A stretch of DNA of 64,000 bases from Antennarius striatus (Eukaryota; Chordata; Actinopteri; Lophiiformes; Antennariidae): the NCBI RefSeq assembly GCF_040054535.1, contig NC_090782.1, forward strand, positions 24,168,501 through 24,232,500, in the 5' to 3' direction. The number at the start of each line of letters is the position of its first letter. The first letter of the stretch is position 1. This document shows positions 51,302-64,000 of the stretch, piece by piece. The translations under genes and the position numbers were made by a program. Under the pieces are notes generated by a model. It made no database searches and had not been told where the DNA came from. It worked only from the letters and a program-made list of their open reading frames with translations.

Positions 51302-54300
51302 TCAGAATTCCACCTTGCAGGCGGGGAAGGTCTCCTCCTGCATGGCGACGGTGCTGTTGCTGCCCAGCACCGTGACCGACAGCTGCTTCTGCCGCTCGTG
51401 GGTCTCCTGGTACCAGTCGTGCATCGCTAGCGAATCGTACGTCGGGATCAGGGTCACCTGAGGACAGGTAGAACCGGAAACGGATCAGCGGAAGCAGCAC
51501 CGACGGACGATCCCCGCCGGTCGGGACCGGACTCACCTGAGGCTCGGGCCAGCTGGTCTTCCCCTCCAGGAGAGCGTCCAGGATGCTCCTCATGGCCCCC
51601 TCCTTCCTCGGGTCGTCCCCGCTGATGATGTAAAACGAGGAGCGGAGACGTCTGAAGAACTCCTGGTCCACGGTGGAGGAGGATCGGCCGGACGGGAGGT
51701 AGGCCAGGTCCACGTAGACCACAGAACCATCAGAACCCGGAGCTCTGGGAGCTGAGAGGACATCAGAATTCAGTTCAAAAAAACTTTATTAGTCCCCAAG
51801 GGGCAACTGAAAGCACACGAGCAGGATCGGTGTAAAAGTGACAAAATACAGTGTAAACATAAACAATAACATAAAAAATAATAACAAATATAAATACACT
51901 GTTTATGTTAAATAATAATTCAAAACCTAGTTAGTTCCAAACCTAGTTAGTACAAAACTTAGTTTGTACAAAAACCAAACTAGTTTAGAACCTCATTTTT
52001 AAAAATTTTAATTTAATTTGTTCAAAATCTAATGAGTTAATTAGTTAGTTCATAAAACTAGATAGTTTAAAACTTAGTTATTTCAAAACCTAGTTAGTTC
52101 AAAAAACAATTACTTTTAAACCTAGTTAAGAACTAGTTTAAAACCTGGTTAGTTCAAAACCTAGTTAGTTCCAAAGCCATTTAGTTTAGAACCTAGTTTG
52201 TTTAAAACCTAGGATTAGTTAGTAGGTTCAAAATCTAGTTATTTTAAAACCTAGTTAGTTTTGTAGGAGAATGACAACAGTTATGGGAAAAGCAAAGTCT
52301 TTCCAGGTGAATTAAGACCGACGTCTGTTTCTCTCGTGTCTAGAAAGGCTCTTCTTACCTGAGGTCAAAGGTTTCATTGCTGCTATCCTGGAGCCTCCTA
52401 GTGAACTTCGAGTAGACGTCTTTGCGTCGAGACTGGAGGTTAACTTCAGCGACCCCATGGAGCTGCCAGCTTTGGCTTTTGCGTTGTGGCTTGCGGTCCC
52501 CCCAGAGGGGGTCTTCTGTTTGGTACCGGTTGGTTTCTTGGTCGCGCCGGTTGAGCTCTTGAGGTTCTTGCTCAAACCATCGGCCTCGGAGTCAGCCATG
52601 CAAGCTCCAGGCTGGGGGGGTAGAGGAGGTAAGTCTCTAACTGGGGCTGGCGGTGGGTCGTGGGAGGCCAGCTGCCCTCCCATGGGGGAGCAGTGCTGAA
52701 CGGGGTGACTGTGCGGGTGAGCGGGTAGGAACTGATCACTGAAATCATCGTCGGACTCCACGTCTCCGGTCATGGACGGACATTCCTCCGTATTGGTGGG
52801 CGCGTCGGACTCCGTGGCCGTCAGGAGCGAGTCGCTGACCGATGTGGGCGGAGTTCCTTGGCTGTAGGCTGAAGGGCCGTCGCTGCTGCTCGGATCCTGT
52901 GATCGGTCGTCGTCGTCAGCAATGTCTGGCAAGCCGCCACTGGCGGGGACAGGGTTAACGTGCTGATGCTGGAACTCACAAGGCGACACCAAACAGAGGT
53001 CCACATCATGAGGAACATCGGAGATGAGCTCTGACACCCCATGGACATGCGACTCTGATCCCTGCCCATATTGCCCGTTTTGGTTCGACGTCGGAGGTGA
53101 GCCCAGCCCAGCGTTGGGGTCGGACTCCCCAACGAGTCCATTGGAGTAGACTTTGGGTCCTTTGGTTGGAAGAACTTGCTCGATAGAACAAGACAGGGAT
53201 TCATCGACTTCGGTTGAGTGTGGAGAGCCAACCTCAGCCGGCATGGAGGTACCGGTGGACGAAGAGTCTTTGAAAGAACCCAACATCAACAAACTAGATG
53301 CTTTGTCCTGGGAGGACGACGAATTGTCCAACCCTTCCTTGGGGGAACTCAGCCCAGAGGCTCGATGAGAGTCTACCTTCTTGTAATCCTCAAGGCTCAA
53401 ACTGCTCACCTGTCCCACACCTTGGTCGTCTTCTTCAGCAGATCGATGGAAAGAGATCACGTCATCCGGTCGGTTGTTGGATGTTCTCTTCACCTGCACG
53501 GCCTGGACCGACTCCAGGGATCTAAACTTCTCTGGACTCTCTTCAACGGCCTTTGCCTCGCCAGAGTTCCCGACTAAGTTCTGACTGCTGTTCCCATTTC
53601 CATCAAGTCGAAGCTTTTCTAATTCAGTCGTCACGTCTTCAGGCGTTGTCACCTTGGAGACCTCTGCCCCCTTTGGGTTTGGTTTATCCTTTGGACCTAG
53701 CTTAGCTTTTGTCCCTTTATTTGCCGTGTCTCTCTTTGGAAGAGTTCCATCTTTCAGTGGAGCCTTGCCTGAAGCTTTTCTTTGTTCTACACTTGCTGAT
53801 CCTGGACTCATTGTCTTCTTCATTTCCTTATCAGCAGATTTTGTTGCTTTATTCTCCTCTGTTTTTACTTCCTTCTTGCCATCCTTTTTGGGGTCAGTCT
53901 TTATTTCTTTTTTTGGTTTTGAACTTACAGTTTCCTTCTTTGGCACCTCCTTCTTTTTCTCTACACTCTCTTCTTTCTTGACAACGATTTCGGGGCCTCT
54001 CTCATCCTTTTTCACATCTTTCTTCTCTTGTTTTGACACATCTTTCTTTGGAACAAGTTTTTCTGCAGGTTTAACCGGTTTTGATTTGCTTATATCTTTA
54101 AGTTTGGACTTTTCCGCCACATCCTTCTTCTCTTTCGATGCGGTGTCAACTGCTGCCTTTGGCTTTGCTTTCACCTCCTGTTTTTGAGCATCTACTCGTC
54201 CAATTTTCTGCAAGGCACTACTGGGTCTGAAATCCTTTGATGGGGCCTTGAGGCTTTCACGGCTCTCAGTTCTTTTGGGTTGCTTCTCAGATTTACATGT

Positions 54301-56134
54301 TTCTATGTCCTTCAAACAAACAGCAGGATGTTTGAGGAAATCACAACTTTTCAGTTTTTCAAGTCCATCCAAAATTTTGGCTTGCGGTGTGCAACCAGGG
54401 AAAAGGACACGGATGATCTTCTCCTGAGGATTTGAAGGGTGCCAGACTAACAAGGCACAAACGGAAGCAAGGCATGGGAGCGGGAGATCTGAGCCTTTTA
54501 CATCTGATCCACCGTTTGGCCAAATCTGCATTAAGGTTTCAAAATTATTGCTTCCACAAACCGGGTTCAGCGTGTACAGCTCCAGACGACCAACTCCCAT
54601 CTTTTGGAACAAGATAAGAGGTTCTATGCTGGGTCCGTCCGACCGGCTGATTGGTTCAGGTTTGATTCCCAGTCTTTGTAAATACCTGAGAGTGAGTCCC
54701 ACCTGGTCACAGCTCCGGAGCTCACTGGGATCTTCCTCAATGAGCTTCAGTCTGTCAGGAGCATTGAGGAAGACCACCCCAATCTCAGGGGAGATGAGGT
54801 TTTTCATCCAGTCCTCTTCAGTCTGAGCTCCGGCGGAGTCTCCTTCCTGCTCGGCTACTTTCCTCTGCAGCAGAGCGTTGAACCCGAGGAGGTTGTCGGC
54901 ACCGAGGTGAGTCAGGAGCACCGAGTCGATTCTGTCCAGGTGTCGAACCAGTTTCCAAAAGCAGGAGCGGGGATCCGAGCCGCCGTTCACCAGGACGTTA
55001 AAACCGTTTACCGCAAAGAAGGCAGAGTCGCCTCGACCGCCAGGAAAGACGTAGCAGCAAGGCCGCGAGAGTTTCAGGAAGCCCACGGTGCTGGGGGGCT
55101 CCAGGAGCTCGAACGGCGAAGCAGATTCCAGAGACTCAGAGAGGTACTCTATAAACTCCTGCAGACCCTCCATTTCTGGAAGGACAGGGGGAGGGTTGAT
55201 CTGGATATTTATGAAGTCTAGCAGGTTGTGTTTCTCCAAGAAAGACGCCTTCCAGAGGCCAAAGTTGGGACAGCTGAGGGTGAGGCTGGCCTGGACCGCC
55301 GGGCTTGCAGAGCTCAACGACTCACCAACCTACCGGAGCAGAAACACACGCCACCGACGCTTCTGAATATCAACAGCAATGTTTGATGTGAAAGAGAAGA
55401 CACCAAGCTAGTCTCGCTAACCTGTTGCTAACTCCCGAACGGACGTGTCTTCTTACCTCTTCCTCTGCAAAGATTTGAACAAAGTGGTTGAGAGAGAAGC
55501 CGCCGGTTTGCAACACCAGGTCTCCAGTGTCTTCAACGCACTGACCGGCCAGAATCAACAGTTTGTGTCGGGACGAGTCACAGACGAGTCGCCGGACCTG
55601 TGAGACAGGAGACACGTCTATTAGAGATGACTCGATTCAGTCGGTTCCAAAAGGCGCCACGCGAAGGAATGTGATCAAATCGATTCAACGGGTGATTTTT
55701 CTTTCGGACACAGAGTCCCAGAGTCATCGAGGAAGGGAATCGATAAAGTTTGATGACTCTTTAATTCTCACCTCGGAGCAGACGAAGTCCTGAGCCGGGT
55801 TCACCAGAACCTGTGTGTCCAGGATGTCTCCGCTGTGCTGCAGCGTCCGCTGCCCTGAGAGGAAACACATCACAGACAAGCTAGCGTTACTGTTTCTATA
55901 TACGTAACGCACTGAACAGATAACCTTTGACCTGCCCACTGGAAGTCCCTTCCTTCCTGTCATGTGGTTTCCATGGTGACTGCTACAGTGAACGGAATCT
56001 GTTGTCAAGGTGATCGTCCTCCTATCTGATGACATCAGACATCAACATGCTCCATTGTGTGTGTGTAGGCTGCTCAGCAGTGTCAGCTGACTGTTCTACA
56101 TTCTTATCAGACAACCAACCGTTTGTCTCTAACC

Positions 56135-56227
<93 letters not shown>

Positions 56228-56335
56228 CCTGGGACTTGTTCTGACAGGAAGGCTGAGTGTCGGGACACAAACAGTTTGAGCTGTTGGTCCAGAACAGGAA
56301 CCTCCAGATCCACAGACCAGCATCGCACGCCTGCA

Positions 56336-56366
<31 letters not shown>

Positions 56367-58562
56367 ACACACTTTAATCTGATCACTCTATCTCATCATC
56401 ACGTCCCATGATGCATCAGCGCTAGGCAATGAGCTCCAGACCCGCATCCCAGCAGCACGGGCTCGTGTGGCGTTCACTGTTTGGTTCAAAGTCTGTAAAA
56501 GACACGACCGACCTCCATCTGGGAGATGTTTCCCGTCTCAGCAAACAGGAAGCTGCTCGTATTTAGTAACATCACTTCCTGTGGCGTTTCAGCCGACAGG
56601 AGGCAGAAATTCTTTGTGTTCCGTCACAGCAGATCCGTTCTCCTGAGGTCCTGTCCTCTCGCTGTTCTGTTCATTCATTATTGATCCAGGGGTCTCGATC
56701 GATCAGCTCTGATTAAAACCAATCAGCTTCAGGAAGCCGTCATCGGCTGCAGCTGTTGTTTGTTCGCTGGGTGACTTCAGATCCCTGCTGGAACTTCCTG
56801 TTAGTGAATCAGTGCTGACTCGGCAGTCTGACCACCGGCGTCCACCACACGCCACTAAGTACACCCCCGACCGCCGCCGCTTGATTCCACGTCTAAATGT
56901 TGTTTGACGCCCGGTCGCCACCGGGCGTCAAACCAGGTCAACATGTAGCTTCAAGTTTACTCTTAAAAACAAGAGAAAGATTATTATGGGATTTAAAAAG
57001 ACCTTCATATCCACCATAATCTCTTGATTCTCCCTGTCATTACCAGAGTTCAGCACCGCACCAGCTCACCAAACACCAGATGGAGAAACCGCCCTCCACC
57101 CTGCGAGCCTATCAGCGGTGGGGAGGCGTAGAAATCGTCCATTATTCATTTATATAGAACATCCTCGGGTCAAACACACAAACGTACATTTCTATTTAAT
57201 TGTCACATGTTTATGTCACATAAGATTAATTCCCTTAAGTTCTTTAGTCCGCTTAAAACTGGTATAACTTTGTTTAGGTCTACTGAATTAATTTGCAAAT
57301 CCATCTTGAACAAACGTACTGTAGCTGGAACAAAGGTCCAACTGAACGGTTTGTTCCTATTTTAAAGGAACTAATTGAAAATCAGTCAAACTCACCATAA
57401 TAAAGTAACTTCCGGTGGAAAAGTGAATTTCAAAATAAACTTCCCACCAGATTGAAACAACGACGAAAAGTCTTTTATAATGTCGATTCGTGAGAGTTTC
57501 TGCTTAAAACCCTGAAAAGTGACAGTTTTATTCGAACAAACAGGTACTTCTGCAAATTCAACTTCCGCTTAAAAGAACTACTAGTTGAAAAACTATGAAA
57601 CCCACCAAAATAAAATACCTTCCGGTAGGAAGGGAATTTCAAAATAAACTTCCCACCAGATGGAAAGAGTACTTGAAACTCTTTTTAAAGACGATTTGTG
57701 AGCGTTTCCAGTTTAAAACTGTGAAACGCGAACGTTTTATTCCAACAAACTAAAACTCCTGCAACTTCAACTTCCGCTTAATTTACGCCTGGAACGTTTT
57801 CTGTCAATAAAAACACAACAATGTCGTAAAAACGTGAACGAACCCAAACGAATCACAGACATCTTTAAACTGAGTTTAAACGATCGGAACCTTTACAGGA
57901 CGTCCTGCCTGTGACGTCACGTCTAAATTTAACCACAAAAACAACGACAGCTGCCAGAAAGATGCCTTCAAATAGTCCACAAAAGGTTTAAACCGGGAAC
58001 ATCAAGAGTCCGCGGTGGGTTAATGTGGATGTTCGGAATAGAAACAGGAACAATCCGTTAAAATAAATGTTGATCTAACAGAAGAGGTGGTTGGAAAAAA
58101 AAAGAGGAAACGGGTGAGGGGCTAAGTTAGCTTGATGTTGACGTTCGTCAGCGCGTAAAAAAATCGTCTTTTAATGCTTGGAAATGTAAATTCAATGTAA
58201 ATTTAACACTTTGTGCATGTATAAAGTTTAAAAACATGTTATTACATCGCTTAAAGTTCAGCTCTGGTGAACGGAACCAGCGAGCTCTTCCTCACCTCGG
58301 GGCTTTTAGTCTGAAGGGCCCCGCTAACTTCCCGCCCTGTGGACCCGAGCTGCAGTCCGGTTCTTGAGTTTGTGGTGCCGGTTAACTTCTTCCAGGACTC
58401 ACCTGACTCTATCTGCTTGAGGACCCGCTCCAGAAGCCCCGCCGGTCCCAGCGCCCCAACCACCACCAGCAGGGAGTAGTCCGCCGCCGTCTGCCGGGAG
58501 GAACGGGCCGGAGAAGAACCAGGACCGCCGCCCAACTCTGCTGCTGCTGCCGCCGCCATCAT
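51302..58562 (-). CDS. map1s: Microtubule-associated protein 1S
   Basis: Seven exons: 58562-58403, 56330-56229, 55854-55772, 55597-55457, 55329-52359, 51751-51537, 51457-51302; 1275 residues. The N-terminal MAP1 heavy-chain region is well kept: [60 protein letters not shown] and [17 protein letters not shown]. The middle is a long Lys/Glu-rich segment ([11 protein letters not shown] type) longer than in human, then [16 protein letters not shown] and [14 protein letters not shown], both nearly identical to human. The C-terminal light-chain region has [11 protein letters not shown] and ends [13 protein letters not shown]1S binds microtubules and links LC3, mitochondria and autophagy. The start is ATG-ATG followed by an Ala run. 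Exon 2 is bracketed by GU-repeat tracts. Confidence 0.96.
51765..51900 (-). mobile_element. LINE/SINE 3' tail (Rex-type) in MAP1S intron 5
   Basis: On the minus strand this reads TGCCCCTTGGGGACTAATAAAG followed by a T-rich end, the common ending of several fish non-LTR retroposons. Only the tail region is recognisable. It lies directly next to MAP1S exon 6, about 15-30 bases upstream of its acceptor. Confidence 0.5.
51900..52265. repeat. Degenerate AAAACCTAGTTAGTTC repeat in MAP1S intron 5
   Basis: More than a dozen imperfect copies of a 16-20 base unit fill most of the intron between the large exon 5 and exon 6. They show no coding frame. Confidence 0.85.
56135..56362. repeat. (CA)n tracts bracketing MAP1S exon 2
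   Basis: A (CA)n tract of about 87 bases (about 56138-56224) abuts the exon 2 donor. A second (CA)n tract (about 56336-56362) abuts its acceptor. In the MAP1S transcript both read as (GU)n, the binding sequence of TDP-43-type proteins. Confidence 0.9.
56363..58402. other. MAP1S intron 1
   Basis: About 2 kb with no recognised exon. A diverged repeat of about 170-200 bases occurs in the middle: similar stretches at about 57370-57560 and 57550-57760 share CCTTCCGGTGGAAAAGTG-like and CTTCCCACCAGAT-like sequence. Confidence 0.5.
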
Positions 58563-59072
58563 CACGGTTTGGACGGTCCAGTAGTGACGTCACCCGATAC
58601 AGCTATAAGTTACGCCCCAATGTGGTCAAATGAGCCGGGACGAATTAAGTGACACATGATACAGCCAATCAGAGAGGAGGACCAAAAGCGAGGAAAGAGC
58701 ATAGCCAATAGGAAGGAAAGGGGCGTTCACTGTCGCTTAGGAGAAATCTAAATCGTTGGGGATTTATGATCTCAGTAGTTTCACGATCAGAAAGTTGTTA
58801 TTTAGGAGAAAGCGGAAGTTTAAGTTTTACTGAAATTTTTTTAGCCGTGGAATGACTTGAAATTCTACGAGAACGTGTAAAGCAGCACGAAATAAACTAA
58901 TATAGTTGAAAACATTCAACATACGCCTGATTATTTACAGTTTAGTGTGAAAGAGTGTTAGAAATCTAAAGGTACTCTGATCTAAAGATAATAAATATAT
59001 CATTATTGAAGATATTTTCAAGATCAGAGGAATCAATACTTTCACTGATTCCGATGGAAATTTCTGTAAAAC

Positions 59073-59144
59073 TAGCAGAGGATGGTTTCGATCCATCGAC
59101 CTCTGGGTTATGGGCCCAGCACGCTTCCGCTGCGCCACTCTGCT
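59073..59144 (-). tRNA. Initiator tRNA-Met (CAT)
   Basis: Seventy-two bases fold as a full tRNA. The acceptor arm pairs AGCAGAG with CTCTGCT, leaving the 3' A. The anticodon loop is CCCATAAC within GGGCCCATAACCC. The T loop region GATGGATCGAAACCATC carries the initiator-type AUCGAAA instead of TTC. This matches the vertebrate initiator tRNA-Met as I remember it. A TTTT pol III terminator follows directly on the minus strand (59067-59070). There is no intron. The gene lies between the divergent MAP1S and TRMT13 genes. Confidence 0.97.
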
Positions 59145-59410
59145 GCACACTCAAACTTGCGTTCACATAGAGTACTGAACATCTAGAAAGCAATTTTATT
59201 ATCAAATGAATTCAGTCCATAATGGATCTGGGGATACTGTATGTTCGAAATGTGCAAATAAAACAAAAAGGTGCATCATAAAACAGAGAATAAATATTAG
59301 AGAACCCAAAAGCATGAGCCGAGAGAGGCTTGAAGACTTCTGTAGATTCCTACAGTTTGGTAAACGCCTGAATGCATCACATTGCGTCACCAGCTTCCCT
59401 GTCCTCCAAC
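59145..59410. promoter_or_regulatory. Region between the tRNA gene and TRMT13 start
   Basis: This short stretch lies upstream of both the minus-strand tRNA and the plus-strand TRMT13. It should hold TRMT13 5'UTR and core promoter sequence. No TATA box is evident. MAP1S's own start lies on the far side of the tRNA gene, within 850 bases of TRMT13's ATG. Confidence 0.35.
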
Positions 59411-62339
59411 ATGGCGACCCCCTTGCCCGGCAGATGTGGCTTCTTCGTAGAGAAAAAGAAACGTTTCTGTAAAATGATCGTTGGTAAAGGGAAGGTGTTC
59501 TGTGGAGAACACGCGACGATGGTGAGTTCACGGACACGTGGTGAGTTCACGGACACGTGGTGAGTTCAGGGACACAGACAGCACGATTACAAGTGTACAG
59601 CTGACTGCAGTCCGCTCCTCAGACAGAAGTCGTGATTTAAACTTAATTAGTTTTCAATTCAGAGACACAAACTAATCTTTCTAATAATAATAATAATAAT
59701 AATAATGTCAGAATATCCATGATATTTTATTCATGTCAAGTCTGGACAGACTTTATTTCCCATGACGTCACCGTGACGACATCGTCCTGTGTTCCAGTTG
59801 GTACTTGGATATCTATGTTCATCCAATCACGTGTCTTGAAACCAAGTCCTAGTTTTTCTGTTGCCAATAGAGTTGAAAATTCAGATTCTTTAACAGATTG
59901 ACACGCCCACACTGACCAAACAGGAAGCAACCATATTTGGTGAATTTGTGTCACAGTTTAAATCTTTAAATTTCAGGAGGAGGGAAGCAGCAGAAGGATC
60001 GTATGTCCTCTTGACCCCAAACAGTGAGTCATTAGTAATCAATGAGGTTATTGATCGGCTGTGTGACTGGGAGATACGGAGAGCTGATGATGTTGTGTTT
60101 CAGCACCGTGAGTGAAGACAAGCTGCACAAACACCTGAAGAAGTGTAACTCCAGACAGAAACCCCACCCTGTGAGGAAAACTGCCACAGTCATATCAGTC
60201 AGTGGCTGGCGGTGACGGCCTGTAGTCTGACAAACTGTTTGACCTCCTGCAGGTTTATTACGTGGAGAACATCAACTCGGGGTCAGCAGACGGACCCGAG
60301 AGTCTTCAGCAGGTAACGTCTGAATGATAAACTGGGTCATGCTAACAGTTTGAGCTGAGTCATGCTAACAGTTTGAGCTGAGTCATGCTAACAGTTTGAG
60401 CTGAGTCTTGCTAACAGACGGCTGTCCGTGTGCCAGGTGAGTCTGTCTGAACGCAGCAGGTCTCAGCTGCAGTCGCTCCTGGACAAACTGAAGTCTGCAG
60501 CCGAAGGTGAGTTCATCGATTATCACCAGGTGTGTGTGTGTGTGTGTCACCTGTTGATTCCATGTTGTTGTTGTTGTTGTTGTTGTTGTAGGACTGCAGT
60601 GTGACGTTGAAGACAGTGTTCTGTCTCACCCTGTTCTTCAGGAGGAACTCAACGACCCAAAGAATGGAGACTCCGCCCACAAACACCTGAAGCAGCAGGT
60701 AGTTAAAAATAGATCACATTTGACTGGACATACATCCCTACACCTGACCACACCTGACCACACCTGACCACACCTGACCACACCTGACCACACCTGACTA
60801 CACCTGACCACACCTGACCACACCTGACCACACCTGACTACACCTGACTACACCTGACTACATCCAACAATACCTGACCTTACCTGTACACCCTAAACAG
60901 GTGTACAGGTAAGGGGTCAGAGGGGACACACCTTCACTAGCCACGCCCCTGAGTAGGTGGGCTCTTCAGTGTTTTTCCTCTCTCACTTGTCAGGTGTGTC
61001 TAGTCTTCTATCTTAGGTCACCTGGAGGCACTGGGCCTGCTGGCAAGAGGCCGCTGCTTCCTGGAGTTCGGGGCAGGTCGGGGGAAGCTGTCCCACTGGA
61101 TCCATGAAGCCCTGAAGACCCCCGACCACCTGAAGACCCCCGAACACCTGAAGACCCTTGATGACCTGCAGCTGCTACTGGTGGAGCGCTGCACCACCCG
61201 CTTCAAGGCAGGGAAACACCGGAACACCTCATAGACCACCGAGATACCAAGTCCTCAAGTCCACATGATCAATACTGTCCAAGAACTCCCAACCGATCAT
61301 GGACCATCTGGTCTTTAGATCAGATGGTCCATGAGGGCGGAGCCTTTGAATGGTTGTCTGATCTGTTCTGGTCTAGGTGGACGGGAAACATCAGGACGCC
61401 GGCGTTCAGTTCGAGAGGCTGCAGGTCGACATTCAACACCTGGACTTGAGTAAGAATCCAAGAGAGGTCGACGTCTAGCCCAGGGGGTTCAGGTCTTCTG
61501 ACGCGAGTCTGTGGTTCTTCCAGGTAAAGTCCCTCTGCTCACTCAGAAGAAACTCCCCCTGGTTGGAGTTGGGAAACACCTTTGTGGAGCAGCGACAGGT
61601 AGGTCTGGTTCTAGACCAGGTTCTAAGGACGACCTGTTCTTCAGCAGCAAGTTGAAGACTATAGACTCTGATTCTGACCCCAGATCTGGCTCTGCGCTGT
61701 TTGTTGGAAACACCGCGACTCAGAGAGGGGACTGAACCGCCTCCAAAACGCCTCAAGCCCTCAGGACCGTCAGATCTAGAATCAGCTGATGATACGGGCT
61801 CCAGTCCTGGTCCGGTATTGGGCCTGGCGGTGGCGCTGTGCTGCCACCATCGGTGCGAGTGGCGTCATTATGTCGGCCAGCAGTTCTTCCTGCAGCGAGG
61901 TCTCAACGCTGAAGATTTCTCGGCTTTCTGTCGGATGTCCAGCTGGGCCACGTGTGGACTCCGAACAAAGCAGCACCACCTGTCTCAGGATCCGACCAAT
62001 CAGAGGGAAGACGAGGAGGAGCACGAACCAGTAGAGGAGACGGATGTTGTGAACGGGTAAGATATAAACCTTTGTGTTAAATGTTGAGTCCTGACGGCCA
62101 AGAACCAAAAGCACCGGACAGGGAAGAACCTGGGCAGAAGAATCTGATGTCTCCTCAGGTTTCTGTCTCCAGACGAACGCCAGCGAGTCGGTCGTCTCTG
62201 TAAACGTCTGATCGACGGCGGCAGACTTCACTTCCTGAAGACCAGGGGGTTCGCCGGTAAACTGAGTCGTTACGTCGGCAGTCAGGTGACCCTGGAGAAC
62301 GTCTTACTGAGCGCCGTCCCCTCGCCCTCGTCCACATGA
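59411..62339 (+). CDS. trmt13: tRNA:m4X modification enzyme TRM13 homolog (2'-O-methyltransferase)
   Basis: Eleven exons: 59411-59521, 59977-60023, 60104-60170, 60253-60312, 60437-60506, 60592-60698, 61004-61207, 61377-61449, 61524-61598, 61684-62056, 62159-62339; 455 residues, against 481 in human. The enzyme 2'-O-methylates position 4 in the acceptor stem of certain tRNAs (Gly, Pro, His). Visible parts: TRM13-type CCCH zinc finger (GRCGFFVEKKKRFCKMIVGK), U11-48K-like CHHC finger (CPLDPKHTVSEDKLHKHLKK), SAM motif CFLEFGAGRGKLSHW, then VGVGKHLCGAATD, ALCCHHRCEWRHYVG and RMSSWATCGLR. Exon 7 appears to end at a GC donor (AAG|GCAGGG) and holds an extra in-frame triplicated segment. ATG 59411 is chosen; an upstream in-frame ATG at 59372 would add 13 residues. 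AATAAA lies at 62501-62506. Confidence 0.94.
60740..60875. repeat. CACCTGACCA decamer repeat in TRMT13 intron 6
   Basis: About thirteen copies of a 10-base unit CACCTGACCA, some with CACCTGACTA, lie shortly after the exon 6 donor. They are direct, tightly spaced copies. Confidence 0.95.
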
Positions 62340-62500
62340 GACGTCAAAACATTTTTTTCCTTTCAAAGAAAGTTTTTTAAAAATTTATACTGAATTATTT
62401 TCTGTCGATTTTATTTCAAACCACACGATAAACGAAACAACACAAACGTTCGAACCGTTGGTGTTCGTCTTCTGTTCGCCGTCACCTTCCAAAATCAGAA

Positions 62501-62506
62501 AATAAA
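62501..62506 (+). terminator. TRMT13 polyadenylation signal AATAAA
   Basis: A canonical AATAAA lies about 160 bases after the TRMT13 stop codon. It is within 200 bases of the convergent LRRC39 stop codon, so the two 3'UTRs probably meet or overlap. Confidence 0.7.
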
Positions 62507-62696
62507 GCTGTGAATGTACGAAAGTGTTGAGGCTTCGTCGTCTCCTCTGATGTTAACAGCTGTGGCTAACAAGAAGTAGTGAAGAACAAGTCACCATTCA
62601 GCCAGAAAACAATCTTATTTTATATTTTGACTTCCGCCAATGATGCTAACGGTTGATACTAATGGTGGTTGTAGCAGTTGATGCTAACAGCTGATG

Positions 62697-64000
<1,304 letters not shown>

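Noticed and set aside
53654-54187. Plus-strand Phe/Ser-rich 177-codon frame
   Set aside because: It is the complement of the Lys-rich MAP1S segment; Lys codons give Phe/Leu/Ser on the other strand.

Overview
This is a gene-rich piece of a fish genome, most likely a teleost. It has vertebrate genes with short GT-AG introns, long (CA)n/(TG)n microsatellites and fish-type LINE 3' tails. The exon models below were built by eye from splice signals, reading-frame phase and remembered human orthologues. Each gene complete in the window closes in frame from start to stop.

Layout from left to right: 1-960, AT-rich degenerate tandem repeat. 1507-6259 (-), a death-fold/FIIND protein I could not match to a named gene. 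9357-13960 (-), TMEM259 (membralin). 17349-22392 (+), MED16. 24262-28992 (+), PLPPR3, with a large minisatellite in an intron. 32921-36591 (-), MISP. 42708-49409 (-), PALM. 51302-58562 (-), MAP1S. 59073-59144 (-), initiator tRNA-Met. 59411-62339 (+), TRMT13. 62697 to past the right edge (-), LRRC39.

TMEM259, MED16, PLPPR3, MISP and PALM have human orthologues close together on 19p13.3. MAP1S lies at 19p13.11, and TRMT13 with LRRC39 at 1p21. The window therefore holds a conserved block with joins to two other ancestral segments. TMEM259/MED16 and MAP1S/TRMT13 are divergent pairs. PLPPR3/MISP and TRMT13/LRRC39 are convergent.

The most unusual item is the first gene. Ten exons with consistent phases encode about 674 residues: a PYD-like domain, a CARD, a second PYD-like death fold, a full FIIND (ZU5 plus UPA) and a C-terminal PYD. 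The FIIND keeps the His...SF|S autoproteolysis residues at the spacing I recall for human CARD8. NLRP1 and CARD8 end in UPA-CARD; this one would release UPA-PYD. No NACHT or LRR is encoded, and a stop codon lies in frame just upstream of the start ATG. It looks like a NACHT-free inflammasome sensor/adaptor suited to fish, where ASC and several caspases carry PYDs.
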